In this document: positions 17,916 to 27,201 of the stretch, piece by piece
Layout of the letters: each line of letters opens with the position of its first letter
How positions within the stretch are numbered: position 1 is the stretch's first letter
NCBI RefSeq assembly: GCF_000696305.2
Contig: NZ_AOMT01000013.1
Location: 18,089-82,088, forward strand
Reading direction: 5' to 3'
DNA from: Moraxella bovoculi 237
GTDB taxonomy: Bacteria; Pseudomonadota; Gammaproteobacteria; Pseudomonadales; Moraxellaceae
Length of the DNA: 64,000 bases
Notes under the pieces: generated by a model
Database searches by the model: none
The model's input: the letters and a program-made list of their open reading frames with translations, nothing else
What the model was told of the DNA's origin: nothing
Program-made: the position numbers and the translations under genes

Positions 17916-18569
17916 TTAATCGGTCAATTTGCCGTGACAATGTCGGTATAAATCAGACAGCGTCGCGGTGGTTTGCACTGCCCAACTCACCAATGAATCA
18001 GCATCAAAATCATCCAAATCCTCCGCCAAGATATAAGTGCCAACTCGGAACCAATTGGTGTCGGTGTCCAGATGTTGATCATTAAAGTCATGGTAAAATC
18101 CGCTCATCGGCATAAAATTACCATATTCATCAGTATCATTCGTCCAATAATAAAACGGCAAATCACCATCCGTGATTTTGGATAAGTCAGCATCTATCCA
18201 TGTGTTAAAGTTAGCCAACGTAGATGCTGATTGTGCCGCCTTGTAAGCGTGCCAGTCAAGCTGAATCATTAGGCGTTTTTTGTTCAAAATAACACTAATG
18301 ATCGGTGCGTTGCCAAGATAGGCATCGTATTTAAAATAAGCAAAAAAGTGATTGCGAATCTGCCAGCCGTTGCACCATTTTTTGATGTGTGGCGTGGCGA
18401 ATTGTGTGGGCAGATTGGCATAGACAGACAGGATGAAAGCCTTAAAATCCTGCCATGCACCTTGATGATTTGCCTTAATGATGGGCAGATTATCTGCATG
18501 ATCGTGCTTTAGTAGTTTGATTTGCGAGTGTGGTTTGTCCAGAATATGAGCGTGCCTTTGGGTGATCAT
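17916..18569 (-). CDS. Hypothetical protein, possibly HI_0552-like
   Basis: This 217-residue soluble-looking protein has many aromatic residues (for example FFAYFKYDAYLGNAPIISVI and FYYWTNDTDEYGNFMPMSGF) and no signal peptide or membrane segment. The pattern recalls the uncharacterised HI_0552 family of Pasteurellaceae and Moraxellaceae, but I cannot confirm this. The ATG overlaps the stop of the upstream MFS gene by four bases, so the two are co-transcribed and perhaps translationally coupled. No catalytic motif is recognised. Confidence 0.7.
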   Translation of the reverse strand: MITQRHAHILDKPHSQIKLLKHDHADNLPIIKANHQGAWQDFKAFILSVYANLPTQFATPHIKKWCNGWQIRNHFFAYFKYDAYLGNAPIISVILNKKRLMIQLDWHAYKAAQSASTLANFNTWIDADLSKITDGDLPFYYWTNDTDEYGNFMPMSGFYHDFNDQHLDTDTNWFRVGTYILAEDLDDFDADSLVSWAVQTTATLSDLYRHCHGKLTD

Positions 18570-19759
18570 GATTTGCTTTCAAACATGTAAGGGCGCGTGG
18601 CGAACCAAGCAAAGTAGATATTGGCAACCATGAGCGCCAAAAATGTCATAAGTGGCATGTGCCAATCTTGATAAATCTCAAACAGCTTGCCAAGCAGCAC
18701 AGGCCCAAAAAACGCAATCGTATAACCCACCGCCTGCACCATTCCCGACACATCACGAGCGGTCTCGGCATCATGTGTGCGCAGCGAGAACATCATAAGT
18801 GATAGGGTAAAAATAGACGCCGCACCCAGCCCCATTAATAAAGACCACAGATGCAGATACTCTGGCATATAAATCAGACCAGCCACACCAACAGCATCCA
18901 AAATGGCAGCGACCACAGCCGTGACACGCACAGGCGCGCCGCGCTTGATGAGATAGGTTAGCGCGATGATGGTGAACGGTGCGGCAATCTGAAAGGTGAG
19001 CGCAAGCTCAGTCGCACGATGTAGTGGCAGCCCCTTGGCAGCCCCGATCATCGGCAAGAATGCCGCCATCCCATAGAACAGCAGCGACTGAATGCCCATA
19101 AATGCTGCCAGTGCCCACGCATTAATGTCCGCCCATGGATTGAAGTTTGATTTGCCTTGGCTTGTTAAAGTACTGTTAGGCTTGCTGCGCTTGGCGATTA
19201 TCAGCCAGATGATGAGTGTCATCACACCGACTACCGCCCATGAGCCCATGCCAATTTGCCAACCAAAAGCTTGCGTCATCGGCAGCACCGCCCACGCCAC
19301 TCCGCCTGCAAAAAGCGACATACATAGACTAAGCAGGCCTGTCATCAGTGCGATGTGGTTGGGCGCGTGTTTTTTGATGAGTGGTGCGCCAAGTGTGTTC
19401 ATAAAACCAATCGCAAGCGCCATCACGCCCGTGCCGACGAAGAATAGCCCAGCATCACCCAAGACGCGCACACCAAGTGCAAGGCTTAGCAGTCCCACCA
19501 TCAAGATTAAACTCTGCTCAAGCCCTAGACGCCTTGCAAGATAAGGCGATAACAGTGAGCCTATCGCAAAGGCAGGCATTGGTAGCGCGCCAAGCCAGCC
19601 GATCATGCCATCTGTCAGACCCAGTGTGTCTTTTAGAATTGGCGCAAGCGAGCCTAACATGACAATCGGCGCGCGCATGTTAACAGCAAGTAGAATGAGT
19701 GCGATGGCAACTAGGGCGAGTGGGACGGCTGTGGCTTTTGATTGTTTCACGTGGAACAC
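18566..19759 (-). CDS. MFS transporter of the CynX/NimT type
   Basis: This 397-residue membrane protein has about twelve hydrophobic segments. The start region LVAIALILLAVNMRAPIVMLGSLAPILKDTLG closely resembles the CynX/NimT/YeaN group (cyanate or nitroimidazole-type transporters), whose N-terminal R-A-x-x-x-x-x-P motif is visible. The substrate is unknown. The GTG start at 19759 lies within or at the edge of a parS-like site (reads V/M-F-H-V-K-Q), so ParB binding could affect it. The MFS and the next gene overlap by four bases. Confidence 0.85.
   Translation of the reverse strand: MFHVKQSKATAVPLALVAIALILLAVNMRAPIVMLGSLAPILKDTLGLTDGMIGWLGALPMPAFAIGSLLSPYLARRLGLEQSLILMVGLLSLALGVRVLGDAGLFFVGTGVMALAIGFMNTLGAPLIKKHAPNHIALMTGLLSLCMSLFAGGVAWAVLPMTQAFGWQIGMGSWAVVGVMTLIIWLIIAKRSKPNSTLTSQGKSNFNPWADINAWALAAFMGIQSLLFYGMAAFLPMIGAAKGLPLHRATELALTFQIAAPFTIIALTYLIKRGAPVRVTAVVAAILDAVGVAGLIYMPEYLHLWSLLMGLGAASIFTLSLMMFSLRTHDAETARDVSGMVQAVGYTIAFFGPVLLGKLFEIYQDWHMPLMTFLALMVANIYFAWFATRPYMFESKS
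19743..19758. promoter_or_regulatory. parS-like site over the start of the CynX-like gene
   Basis: TGTTTCACGTGGAACA has one difference from canonical parS and is identical to the site in rsmB. It covers the first six codons of the MFS gene, including two bases of the proposed GTG start. Confidence 0.78.
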
Positions 19760-19823
19760 CTAAGGCTGATTGGCTGGTTAAGTAATTTATTTTAAATATA
19801 AAATCTTCAATTGATTCACTACA

Positions 19824-21098
19824 TCATGGAACACTTGCCTTTAGCCAATTCATAAAATTAAAACTTGCTTGTTCTTTTTGATTGTCGGCAAAATGATAAA
19901 AGCGTTTGCCAATCAAATTATCAGGCAAATAGGTTTGGGGATAATAATGATTGGCATAATCGTGCGGATAGACATAATCCACACCATAGCCTGATTGTTT
20001 CATGAGTTCGGTTACGCCATTCCTTAGATGCAGCGGTACGGGCGAGTTGTCGTTTTTGACAAAGGCAAGGGCTTCGTTAATGGCGGTGTAGGTGCTGTTG
20101 GATTTGGGCGATGTGGTAAGATAGACAGTCGCTTGGGCAAGGATAATGCGGGCTTCGGGCATACCGATAGACTGCACCGAACGCAAGGCGGTGTCGGCAA
20201 GTAGTAGGGCGTTGGGGTTGGCAAGTCCGATGTCCTCACTTGCCAAAATCACCAGTCGCCTTGCGATAAAGGTGGGGTCTTCGCCAGCAGTCAACATACG
20301 AGCGAGCCAATAAATGCTAGCGTCAGCGTCCGAGCCACGCACTGATTTGATGAATGCCGAGATGACATCATAGTGCATATCGCCTGCCCTGTCGTAGCGT
20401 GGGAGTACGGTTTGGGCGATGTTTTGGAGCAGGGTGTCGTCTATGATTAGGGTGTGATTGTCTGAGTTTTGGCAGGCGATTTCTAATAAATTGAGTGCCT
20501 TACGAGCATCCCCACTGGCAAGGCGTACGATATTGGCAAGGTCGCCTTGTACCGTGAAATTTTTCAAAAATGTATCAGTCGCCAACGCCCTTTTTAATAC
20601 TTGTACCAATTCATCAACGGTCAATGGCTCCAAGCGATACACTTGACAGCGAGAGAGCAGGGCGTTGTTTACGCTAAAAGACGGATTTTCGGTGGTCGCC
20701 CCAATCAGGGTAATCTTGCCAGACTCAACCGCCCCAAGCAGAGCGTCTTGTTGGGCTTTGTTAAATCGATGAATTTCATCAATAAAAAGCACAGGCGAGC
20801 CAAAATCAAAACCGCCTGTCATGCCTTTTCCGCCGTCTATCAGTTCACGCAACTCCTTGACGGTCAAATCAAGGGCGGATAGCAGATGAAATTCACGCCC
20901 AACAGCATGGGCAAGTAGACGTGCCAAAGTCGTCTTGCCAATGCCTGCTTCGCCATACAAAATCAGGCTTGGCAAGTGGTTATGAGCAATCATACGGCTA
21001 ATGGGGGCATTGTCGCCCAATAGGTGCGTCTGTCCGATGATGTCGGATAAGCTCTTTGGGCGGACTCGTTCGGCAAGCGGGGTGTTTAAAGTAGCCAT
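19824..21098 (-). CDS. rarA: Replication-associated recombination protein A (RarA/MgsA)
   Basis: This AAA+ ATPase of about 424 residues is related to clamp loaders and acts at stalled forks. It begins [17 protein letters not shown] and has Walker [17 protein letters not shown], Walker [19 protein letters not shown], the sensor segment [21 protein letters not shown] and the C-terminal RarA region with [13 protein letters not shown]. The start at 21098 gives the usual M-x-x-L-x-x-P-L-A-x-R; the longer frame from 21116 lies within the upstream gene. It overlaps the end of the preceding zinc-ribbon gene by 13 bases. Confidence 0.94.
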   Translation of the reverse strand: MATLNTPLAERVRPKSLSDIIGQTHLLGDNAPISRMIAHNHLPSLILYGEAGIGKTTLARLLAHAVGREFHLLSALDLTVKELRELIDGGKGMTGGFDFGSPVLFIDEIHRFNKAQQDALLGAVESGKITLIGATTENPSFSVNNALLSRCQVYRLEPLTVDELVQVLKRALATDTFLKNFTVQGDLANIVRLASGDARKALNLLEIACQNSDNHTLIIDDTLLQNIAQTVLPRYDRAGDMHYDVISAFIKSVRGSDADASIYWLARMLTAGEDPTFIARRLVILASEDIGLANPNALLLADTALRSVQSIGMPEARIILAQATVYLTTSPKSNSTYTAINEALAFVKNDNSPVPLHLRNGVTELMKQSGYGVDYVYPHDYANHYYPQTYLPDNLIGKRFYHFADNQKEQASFNFMNWLKASVP

Positions 21099-21853
21099 TT
21101 TGGAGTTTTGTACCAATGGTATTTTGTCAATAAATCGATTAAAAATAATGCAGGGGTAAATAAAATAAAGAAATAAAAATCAGCCCCCAGATATCTTATC
21201 ATGAGAAATCCAGTAAGATAATTTAATATAAACTCTACTAGATTGATATTCTTTAATTTTGGATTTAATCGTAATGTTGTATGGCAATTTTGACACACAA
21301 AATCATCATCAATCGTTTTATGTAGTCTTTGCGATTGGCAATGTAGGCAATAAGTGGTAAATCTATTAAACGTGGCTTTTAATTCATCATGAGCAAGCGA
21401 TACATTAAAATCATTTTTGATAGTATCATAAATATCAACGCCCTTTATAATGAGTTTGTTTTTTAATTTATAAGCATGGTAATATTTAAGATTATTTTCA
21501 ATGGCAAAAATACCCATAACAATTAAAATGCCAATAATAATGGCAAATGTTATCCAAAATTCTGTACCAAGATTTAATTTATCAAAATTATCAACGGTAA
21601 ATATGATGGCATAAAAAATTGCAAACATAACCGCAACAACAGTATATATTTTATATTGATGTTTGGTAAAATATTTGGTAAATTGCCAAAAGGTCATTTG
21701 CTCCAAATCAGGCGTAAAAGGATTAACCAAAATGCTTCTTTGGCAATGCGGACAAAAAATAATGCCATTTTCATAAATCACATTATCAAAGACCTGACCG
21801 CAATCGCTGTGCGGACAAGTGCATGGGGCGGGTGGTGAAAAAATGGGTTTCAC
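21086..21853 (-). CDS. Unknown membrane protein with two zinc-ribbon-like Cys clusters
   Basis: This 255-residue protein combines an N-terminal Cys cluster (CTCPHSDCGQVF ... FCPHC, residues about 12-39), two membrane segments (about 65-86 and 99-119), a second cluster (CLHCQSQRL ... CQNCH, about 170-196) and two more hydrophobic segments near the C-terminus. The CxxC pairs suggest zinc ribbons facing the cytoplasm. I do not recognise a family. The gene overlaps rarA by 13 bases, so expression is probably coupled. It is more AT-rich than its neighbours. Confidence 0.75.
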   Translation of the reverse strand: MKPIFSPPAPCTCPHSDCGQVFDNVIYENGIIFCPHCQRSILVNPFTPDLEQMTFWQFTKYFTKHQYKIYTVVAVMFAIFYAIIFTVDNFDKLNLGTEFWITFAIIIGILIVMGIFAIENNLKYYHAYKLKNKLIIKGVDIYDTIKNDFNVSLAHDELKATFNRFTTYCLHCQSQRLHKTIDDDFVCQNCHTTLRLNPKLKNINLVEFILNYLTGFLMIRYLGADFYFFILFTPALFLIDLLTKYHWYKTPKWLL

Positions 21854-21878
21854 GGAGTATTATACTATTTTTTAGGCT

Positions 21879-21945
21879 TGTAGGGGCAAATCACATTTGC
21901 CCTTTGAAATATCAAATTTTTGGGCGAATGTCATTCGCCCCTACA
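21879..21945. repeat. REP-like double palindrome
   Basis: TGTAGGGGCAAATCACATTTGCCC and GGGCGAATGTCATTCGCCCCTACA are two hairpins (GGGCAAAT/ATTTGCCC and GGGCGAAT/ATTCGCCC) placed head to head, with the ends TGTAGGGG and CCCCTACA also pairing. This is the layout of a BIME or small palindromic mobile element. A fragment starting TGTAGGGG also appears near 47331. Copies elsewhere in the genome are expected. Confidence 0.7.
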
Positions 21946-22033
21946 CGTCCAAATTTTAAAATACATCTTTGTTGAACAATACCGCCAATTTTAACATTTT
22001 TAATTGTCGTTTGACGTAAAAAATTACCAAAAT

Positions 22034-22052
22034 AAAAAAGGGCTTTCGCCCC
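22034..22052 (-). terminator. Terminator after the broken methyltransferase gene
   Basis: On the minus strand GGGGCGAAAGCCCTTTTTTATTTT forms a short GGGC/GCCC hairpin with a T tail, ten bases past the last recognisable codon. Confidence 0.65.
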
Positions 22053-22061
22053 ATTATGCCA

Positions 22062-22656
22062 TTATCCACCCCTTTTCACAAGATTGGTAAACAGCTCTCA
22101 ACCTTCTCTAGGCTTGACTGAATTATGAACCACTCCATGGTCTGTATGCCAAAATAAGGCTCAAACAACGCGCGATACTCCGCCATACTACCCCCAAACG
22201 GCGGACTGCTCTGAAACTCACAATCAAACAGTACACCCGCCGGTCGCCCCTTATCACGTAGCAAGCGATGCACTTGGCGAGCATATTCATCACGGCGGCT
22301 TGGGTCTATCGCACCCAAAAAGTCTGCTCTATGATGATGTCAAACTGCCCAACCCAAGCATATGCACATCAAAAAAGTCATGACAAATCAAATGCTTGGG
22401 GTTAAAGGTAGGATTGGCGTTGGCAAAATTATCCAGTACAGATGGCACGATGTCAAGCACATGGACGTTGGTAAATCCTAGCTCGTGCAAATAACGGGCT
22501 TCGTGAGTATTACCTGCTCTGACAATGAGCAGTAGCGCGGATTTATCGGTGAGTGTGTCAAAATACGCCTAGTGGGGGTGATACTTGTCCTAAGTCCCAA
22601 CCTGTCTGGTTGGCTTTGTACCGATCTTGCCAAAACTGGGCTTGATTAACGTCCAT
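22062..22656 (-). pseudogene. Broken SAM-dependent methyltransferase (thiopurine methyltransferase-like)
   Basis: From ATG 22656 (after AAGGAG) the frame reads MDVNQAQFWQDRYKANQTGWDLGQ, the typical start of the TPMT-like family, then shifts frame at about 22570 within the SPPL region, continues as HELGFTNVHVLDIVPSVLDN, shifts again at about 22340, and resumes as GAIDPSRRDEYARQVHRLLRDKG. Near the end the native tail SVKPREG and ELFTNLVKRGG lies in another frame with a stop between the two parts. At least three frame changes and one stop make this a pseudogene rather than a sequencing slip. It would have modified small molecules; the substrate is unknown. Confidence 0.85.
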
Positions 22657-22668
22657 GCCATGCTCCTT

Positions 22669-23478
22669 TTAGGGTTTGCCAATGTGGCGAACGGTTAGAA
22701 TCTGTTCGGCACGCCCAAATGAGCCATGTTCGTCATACAGAACACTGCTCGTCAGACCCACACCACTCTCGCCAATCTGCTGCACGGTATCTAACCCCAG
22801 CCATCGCCCTCTAGGAATACGATACAGATGAATCTGTAGGTCGATACTTGGGGAAATCCACGCTCTGTCCTTAGTGCGCATGGCGATGCCGTTGGCGGTG
22901 TCCACCATGCCGATCAGGTGTACGAAGTCTGATGTTGGTTCGTCTGCTACCATCTCAATGTCAGTGTCGAACCACACTAGGCTTTTTCCGGTACGGTGAT
23001 GGGCGACCTTCGCCTTTAGTGTATTAATATAGCCGCTGTCCCATACGCTTATGCCATCCCAGTCCGGCAGGTCAATGGGGCTACAAGAAGCGTCCTCAGT
23101 CCCTGCAATCGCGCTCGTGTCACTGACAGCAAGTCGCCAAGCACGCATGATGATGCTAACTCGCTCGGTGCCATTCTTATCAAAGGTGGATAGAGTGCTC
23201 TCGATCAGCTCGATCGTGCGCCCTGTGCGGATGAAGCGTGTACGAACGACCGTCTCGCCCTGATAAATCACGCCCAGAACGTCTAGACTTAGGCGTGCGA
23301 TCGCCAAATCATTTCGGGGAAAAAACTGCTCAAGCTCGCGCGCCATTAGCCCTGTGGCAACAGCCATGTGCTGCTCGAATGGATTCCAAACACCTTGGGC
23401 GTAATCGGTTGATTGATACTGCGCGGTGGTGGTGTCATCATTGACGCTGCGACTGATTGGCTCATAATAGGCACGCAT
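22669..23478 (-). CDS. Thioesterase family protein (double hotdog, TesB-like)
   Basis: The 269-residue protein starts MRAYYEPISRSV after AAAGGAG, which fixes the start at 23478. It contains two hotdog-like halves; the first includes ARLSLDVLGVIYQGETVVRTRFIRTGRTI, typical of acyl-CoA thioesterases that bind CoA esters, and the second ends SSVLYDEHGSFGRAEQ, the D-x-x-G-x-x-x-x-x-Q-like end seen in TesB relatives. It probably hydrolyses acyl-CoA. It sits next to the broken methyltransferase, 12 bases upstream of it. Confidence 0.8.
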   Translation of the reverse strand: MRAYYEPISRSVNDDTTTAQYQSTDYAQGVWNPFEQHMAVATGLMARELEQFFPRNDLAIARLSLDVLGVIYQGETVVRTRFIRTGRTIELIESTLSTFDKNGTERVSIIMRAWRLAVSDTSAIAGTEDASCSPIDLPDWDGISVWDSGYINTLKAKVAHHRTGKSLVWFDTDIEMVADEPTSDFVHLIGMVDTANGIAMRTKDRAWISPSIDLQIHLYRIPRGRWLGLDTVQQIGESGVGLTSSVLYDEHGSFGRAEQILTVRHIGKP

Positions 23479-23650
23479 ACAAACTCCTTTTTGTGTGGGT
23501 GTGGATCGATGAATAAAAAGTCTCGCTGTGCGGATTAATTTAACTGGCAAAATACTTGTCAAAGATTTGTAAGATTCTGACAGCAAAAGCACTAAAAATT
23601 ATCGACACATGTTCCTAAAATTTAAAATAATTTCACCAAGAAGTCAATAA

Positions 23651-23680
23651 ACAAAACGCCATGCATAGATGGCGTTTTGT
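23651..23680. terminator. Symmetric hairpin after the tautomerase gene
   Basis: ACAAAACGCCAT and ATGGCGTTTTGT pair perfectly over 12 bases around GCATAG, 15 bases beyond the tautomerase stop. On the minus strand a run including TTTTGT follows. Confidence 0.75.
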
Positions 23681-23694
23681 GCTTTTGGAGGGTG

Positions 23695-23913
23695 TTAGTC
23701 TTTTGTTTTGGCGGCTTTTCGCACTTCGGTAATGGAGCGACCGCCCAAGCCATAATTATCCATGTCAATCTCATCAATGACTACCACCGTCGTGGCAGGG
23801 TTTTTGTTGAGAACTCGCCCAAGCAGTTCGGTAACGCCTTGGATGAGTTCTGCTTTTTGTCCGGTGGTGGGGGCTTCAGTGCCGCCCGTTACTTTGATAT
23901 TTACATAAGGCAT
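23695..23913 (-). CDS. 4-oxalocrotonate tautomerase family protein
   Basis: This 72-residue protein starts MPYVNIKVTGG, exposing the catalytic N-terminal proline (Pro-1 after Met removal) that defines the tautomerase superfamily. KAELIQGVTELLGRVLNKNP and VVVIDEIDMDNYGLGG follow the family pattern; length is normal. Its substrate cannot be told; such enzymes isomerise unsaturated keto acids in aromatic degradation or have unrelated uses. A good ribosome-binding site (AGGAGC) precedes it. Confidence 0.88.
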   Translation of the reverse strand: MPYVNIKVTGGTEAPTTGQKAELIQGVTELLGRVLNKNPATTVVVIDEIDMDNYGLGGRSITEVRKAAKTKD

Positions 23914-23978
23914 GACATGCTCCTATTGTGTTGTGGTTAAGGTAAAAAGATAAATTTATTCGTTATTTGGTTACAAGT

Positions 23979-25106
23979 TTACGCTCGTTGGTGGCAGATG
24001 ACCGCGCCCAATATTAACGCTAGTGTGGCAAGCCCAAGCGCAGGGGCGAAACTTTGGGTAGCTCCATACAGGCCACCTGCAACCAAAGGCCCGACAATCT
24101 GCCCGATGCTGTATGACAGCGTGGCTAGAGCGATGAGATTTTTGCTGGTGGTTTTGGCGATCATCTGCGCCACTGACATGACAATCGTTACCGTCCCCAT
24201 AAACGCACCGCCTACGAGCAAGGCACTCATCAGATACCCTGCCATGTTTGGCATGATAATGGGGAACATGACCCCGATGATTTGGGCGGTGAAATTGGCA
24301 ATCAGTGCCACACGAGCTCCCAAGCGAACATGAACCATGTGCCACACAAAACAAGACGGCACCGCCGACAAACCAAACACTGCCCAGATATGTCCCACGT
24401 TCACATCGGGCAACATCATGTTCACCAGCAGGGGCAGATACGTGGCGGTGATGATATAACCAAACCCTGCCAGCCCATAGAGTGCGATGAGTGCATTGGC
24501 GGTAAGTTTTGGTGTGGTGATGAGTGCATTGCTTGATTGGTGACTGTCGGCTGGCTTTTGTAAAAATAATCCATGTAGCACAAATAAAGACAACACGACC
24601 GCAAGCACCCCAAGCCATAGCCACAGCCCAGATGAATCCATGCCCGCACCTACGCCCCACACGACAAGCTCGGATGATAAGGCAATACCAAGCCCCACAC
24701 CTGCGTACATGAGCGGGGTTGTGCCGGTGTGTTTTTGTTTGGCAAGTAGCCACATTGAGGCCGACACGATGCCTAGGGCACTAAACACCCCTGCCAAAAA
24801 CCGCACACCACCAAGCCACAAAGCCCCCGAGATCATTGACATCAAGCCAAGGCATACGCTCGTGCCAATCAGAGCAATTAAGGTAAAGACGCTTGATTTG
24901 TCCGCCTTGATGCGCACAGCGAAGAGCGCCCCGACTAAGTAGCCGACATAGTTCGCTGAGACGGCAACGCTCCCTTGTGCCACACTTAGCACGTCGTCTG
25001 TTACCATATATGGGTACAACGCCGTATAAGCAAAACGACCAAATCCCATGACAAGGGCAAGTATGAGAGCGGCTTCAAGTCCGTTCTTGATGGCGGATGA
25101 TTTCAT
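23979..25106 (-). CDS. YbfB/YjiJ family MFS transporter
   Basis: This protein of about 375 residues has about twelve membrane segments. LALVMGFGRFAYTALYPYMV, SVAVSANYVGYLVGALFAV and SALGIVSASMWLLA match the YbfB/YjiJ transporter group, whose substrates are not established. ATG 25106 (MKSSAIKNGLE) is preferred; an upstream in-frame codon at 25154 would add a short unusual extension. It diverges from the broken lysR gene at 25235, a typical regulator-target arrangement, so the regulator probably once controlled this gene. Confidence 0.85.
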   Translation of the reverse strand: MKSSAIKNGLEAALILALVMGFGRFAYTALYPYMVTDDVLSVAQGSVAVSANYVGYLVGALFAVRIKADKSSVFTLIALIGTSVCLGLMSMISGALWLGGVRFLAGVFSALGIVSASMWLLAKQKHTGTTPLMYAGVGLGIALSSELVVWGVGAGMDSSGLWLWLGVLAVVLSLFVLHGLFLQKPADSHQSSNALITTPKLTANALIALYGLAGFGYIITATYLPLLVNMMLPDVNVGHIWAVFGLSAVPSCFVWHMVHVRLGARVALIANFTAQIIGVMFPIIMPNMAGYLMSALLVGGAFMGTVTIVMSVAQMIAKTTSKNLIALATLSYSIGQIVGPLVAGGLYGATQSFAPALGLATLALILGAVICHQRA

Positions 25107-25234
25107 AGCATTAAAAAATGGTGGTATAAATGATTGAAATATTCTAGCAACCATTCATAATAAGGTAAATATCACAAATCCGAAAACAGTGCTCGATCTG
25201 CCGAACAATTACTCTAAAGTTATCAATATATCTC

Positions 25235-26130
25235 ATGCAGCATCTCAACGACATGGCAATTTTTTTTGTGGAAATTGTACGCAGTAAAAGCTTTTCAAAG
25301 GCAGGCGTTCATCTTTCCATGCCAAAATCCACATTCTCCGAGCGTATCAAGCGACTGGAAAAATCGCTTGGCGTGCAACTGCTAAACCGCACCACACGCA
25401 AGATTGAGCTGACCGAAGTAGGCGAGCTGTATTTTGACAAAGCCCAAAAAATCATCGATTTTGCATTGGCAACCCATGAGCTGATTAGCGACTTTGGGCA
25501 AGGGGTGTATGGCGAAGTTAGGATTTCGTTGCCGGTGGATTTTGCTTATGAACTCACCGCTCCGATTGTACCTAAGTTCTGTGAACGCTATCTTGATATC
25601 AGGCTGTCTTTTGACCTAAATTCTTGTAAGGTGGATCTGGTGAGTGAGCCTTATGATGTGGTCATTCGACTGTGGACGGCGGACAGTGATAGCCTGGTGA
25701 ATCATCTTAGTTTTGATTTGGACGGTGGGCTATATGCTTTGCCAGATTATCTAAATGTACATGGCAATCCGCAAAACCCTGATGAGATGTATCAACACAA
25801 GCTCATTCGCATCAAGGCGGGCTATAATCGGCAGTGGCGGCTGTTTGACAAACAAGGGGCAGAGACAATCATTCATGCGGACGGTTAGCTGTTTTCAAAC
25901 AGTTTGGGGTTTACGCTACGGCTTGGCTTACAAGGGCTTGACGTGGTCGCCTTGCCACGCAGGTTGGCGGACAGTGTCGTCAAGGCAGGTGCTCTGGTCA
26001 AGGTGTTGCCTGATTGGGAGCTTATGCCAGTTCGGGTCTATGTCCTAACCACGACCCGACTGCCCCCCCTGCCAAAGTGCAGGCGTGGATTGGGTCTTTG
26101 AAAAATGAACTTATCGACGCCAAAAAATAA
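25235..26130 (+). pseudogene. LysR-family transcriptional regulator, inactivated
   Basis: The 217-residue opening part has a normal LysR winged helix (MAIFFVEIVRSKSFSKAG, then SERIKRLEKSLGVQLLNRTT) and half of the effector domain, then meets an in-frame TAG at 25886. The same frame continues as LGFTLRLGLQGLDVVALPRRL until a run of six Cs near 26065, where a one-base change is needed to reach the normal C-terminus AKVQAWIGSLKNELIDAKK. Two independent lesions, one nonsense and one indel, indicate a pseudogene. The DNA-binding part could still be made. Confidence 0.85.
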
Positions 26131-26195
26131 GCCCACCACAGACATGATCTTGACAGACTTATTTTTATCTAGTGAACGTGATGGGTGACTGGCGA

Positions 26196-27095
26196 TTAGC
26201 TACAATTTGCCAGATAAGCCTTGGTCGCCATCGAGCCGTTGTCTCGATTGAGTTTTTGGCAGATGTCGGCGCTCACTTTAACGAGCTTATCAATGTCAAT
26301 GCCTGTCGATAGACCAAGCCCTGTCATTAGATAATGCACGTCTTCGGTGGCGACATTGCCCGATGCGCCTTTTGCATAAGGACAGCCGCCAAGACCGCCC
26401 ACGCTGGCATCGAAGATTCGCACGCCCATATTTAAGCTCTCATGGATGTTCGCGATCGCCATGCCGTAGGTGTTGTGATAATGCCCTGCGATGACGCTGA
26501 CATCCAGCTCATCCATGCAGGCTTGTAGCATGGCTTTGATGCGATTAGGCGTGGCGGTGCCGATCGTCTCGCCCAGCGAAATCTCATAACAGCCCATGTC
26601 GTACAGGCGACGTGCGACTTTGGCGACGATTTTTGGGTCTGTTGCGCCTTCATAAGGACAATCGACCACGCACGACACATAGCCGCGGACCTTGATGTCA
26701 TGCTCTTTGGCAAGCGCTAAGATGTCTGCAAATCTGTCTATGCTTTCATCGATGCTACAGTTGATGTTCTTTTGGGTGAAGGTCTCGCTTGCACCTGTGA
26801 ACACGGCCACTTCTTTACAGCCAGCCGCCAGGGCATCTTCAAAACCGCGCAGATTCGGCGTCAGTAGAAAAAAGCTCACGTCCGTATCGGTGGGCAACCT
26901 TCCAAAAATCTCCGTACTGCCCGCCATCTGCGGCACCCATTTTGGCGAGACGCATGAGCCAGCTTCGATGAATTTTAGATTGGCATCTGCCAGCCCTTGA
27001 ATGAGAGTAAGCTTATCGCCCATGCTAAGCGGTGTTTTTTCGTTTTGTAGGCCGTCTCTTGCGCCCACTTCTACGATCTTGATGTCAGGTTTCAT
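26196..27095 (-). CDS. mvaB: Hydroxymethylglutaryl-CoA lyase
   Basis: This enzyme of about 300 residues cleaves HMG-CoA to acetyl-CoA and acetoacetate, the last step of leucine breakdown. IVEVGARDGLQNEK is the family start with substrate and metal residues; SLGETIGTATP, GHYHNTYGMAIANI (metal His pair) and DASVGGLGGCPYAKGASGNVATED (catalytic Cys) are present. The start at 27095 gives MKPDIKIVEVG. It is the last gene of the five-gene operon whose first gene is the acyl-CoA dehydrogenase at 31812. Confidence 0.95.
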   Translation of the reverse strand: MKPDIKIVEVGARDGLQNEKTPLSMGDKLTLIQGLADANLKFIEAGSCVSPKWVPQMAGSTEIFGRLPTDTDVSFFLLTPNLRGFEDALAAGCKEVAVFTGASETFTQKNINCSIDESIDRFADILALAKEHDIKVRGYVSCVVDCPYEGATDPKIVAKVARRLYDMGCYEISLGETIGTATPNRIKAMLQACMDELDVSVIAGHYHNTYGMAIANIHESLNMGVRIFDASVGGLGGCPYAKGASGNVATEDVHYLMTGLGLSTGIDIDKLVKVSADICQKLNRDNGSMATKAYLANCS

Positions 27096-27201
27096 TTTTT
27101 TATCCTTAAAAATAGGGTTAAAGTGCATCCATCAGGGGATGGCAGATGGGCGGTTTGGCTTGTTATCTGCCAAACACCCATGCTGAATTACCATCCTGTC
27201 A

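Noticed and set aside
23695..23913. Tautomerase as a leftover of an aromatic meta-cleavage pathway linked with the 51-54 kb remnants
   Set aside because: Tautomerase paralogues are common and no other meta-pathway gene is nearby; the link would be speculation.
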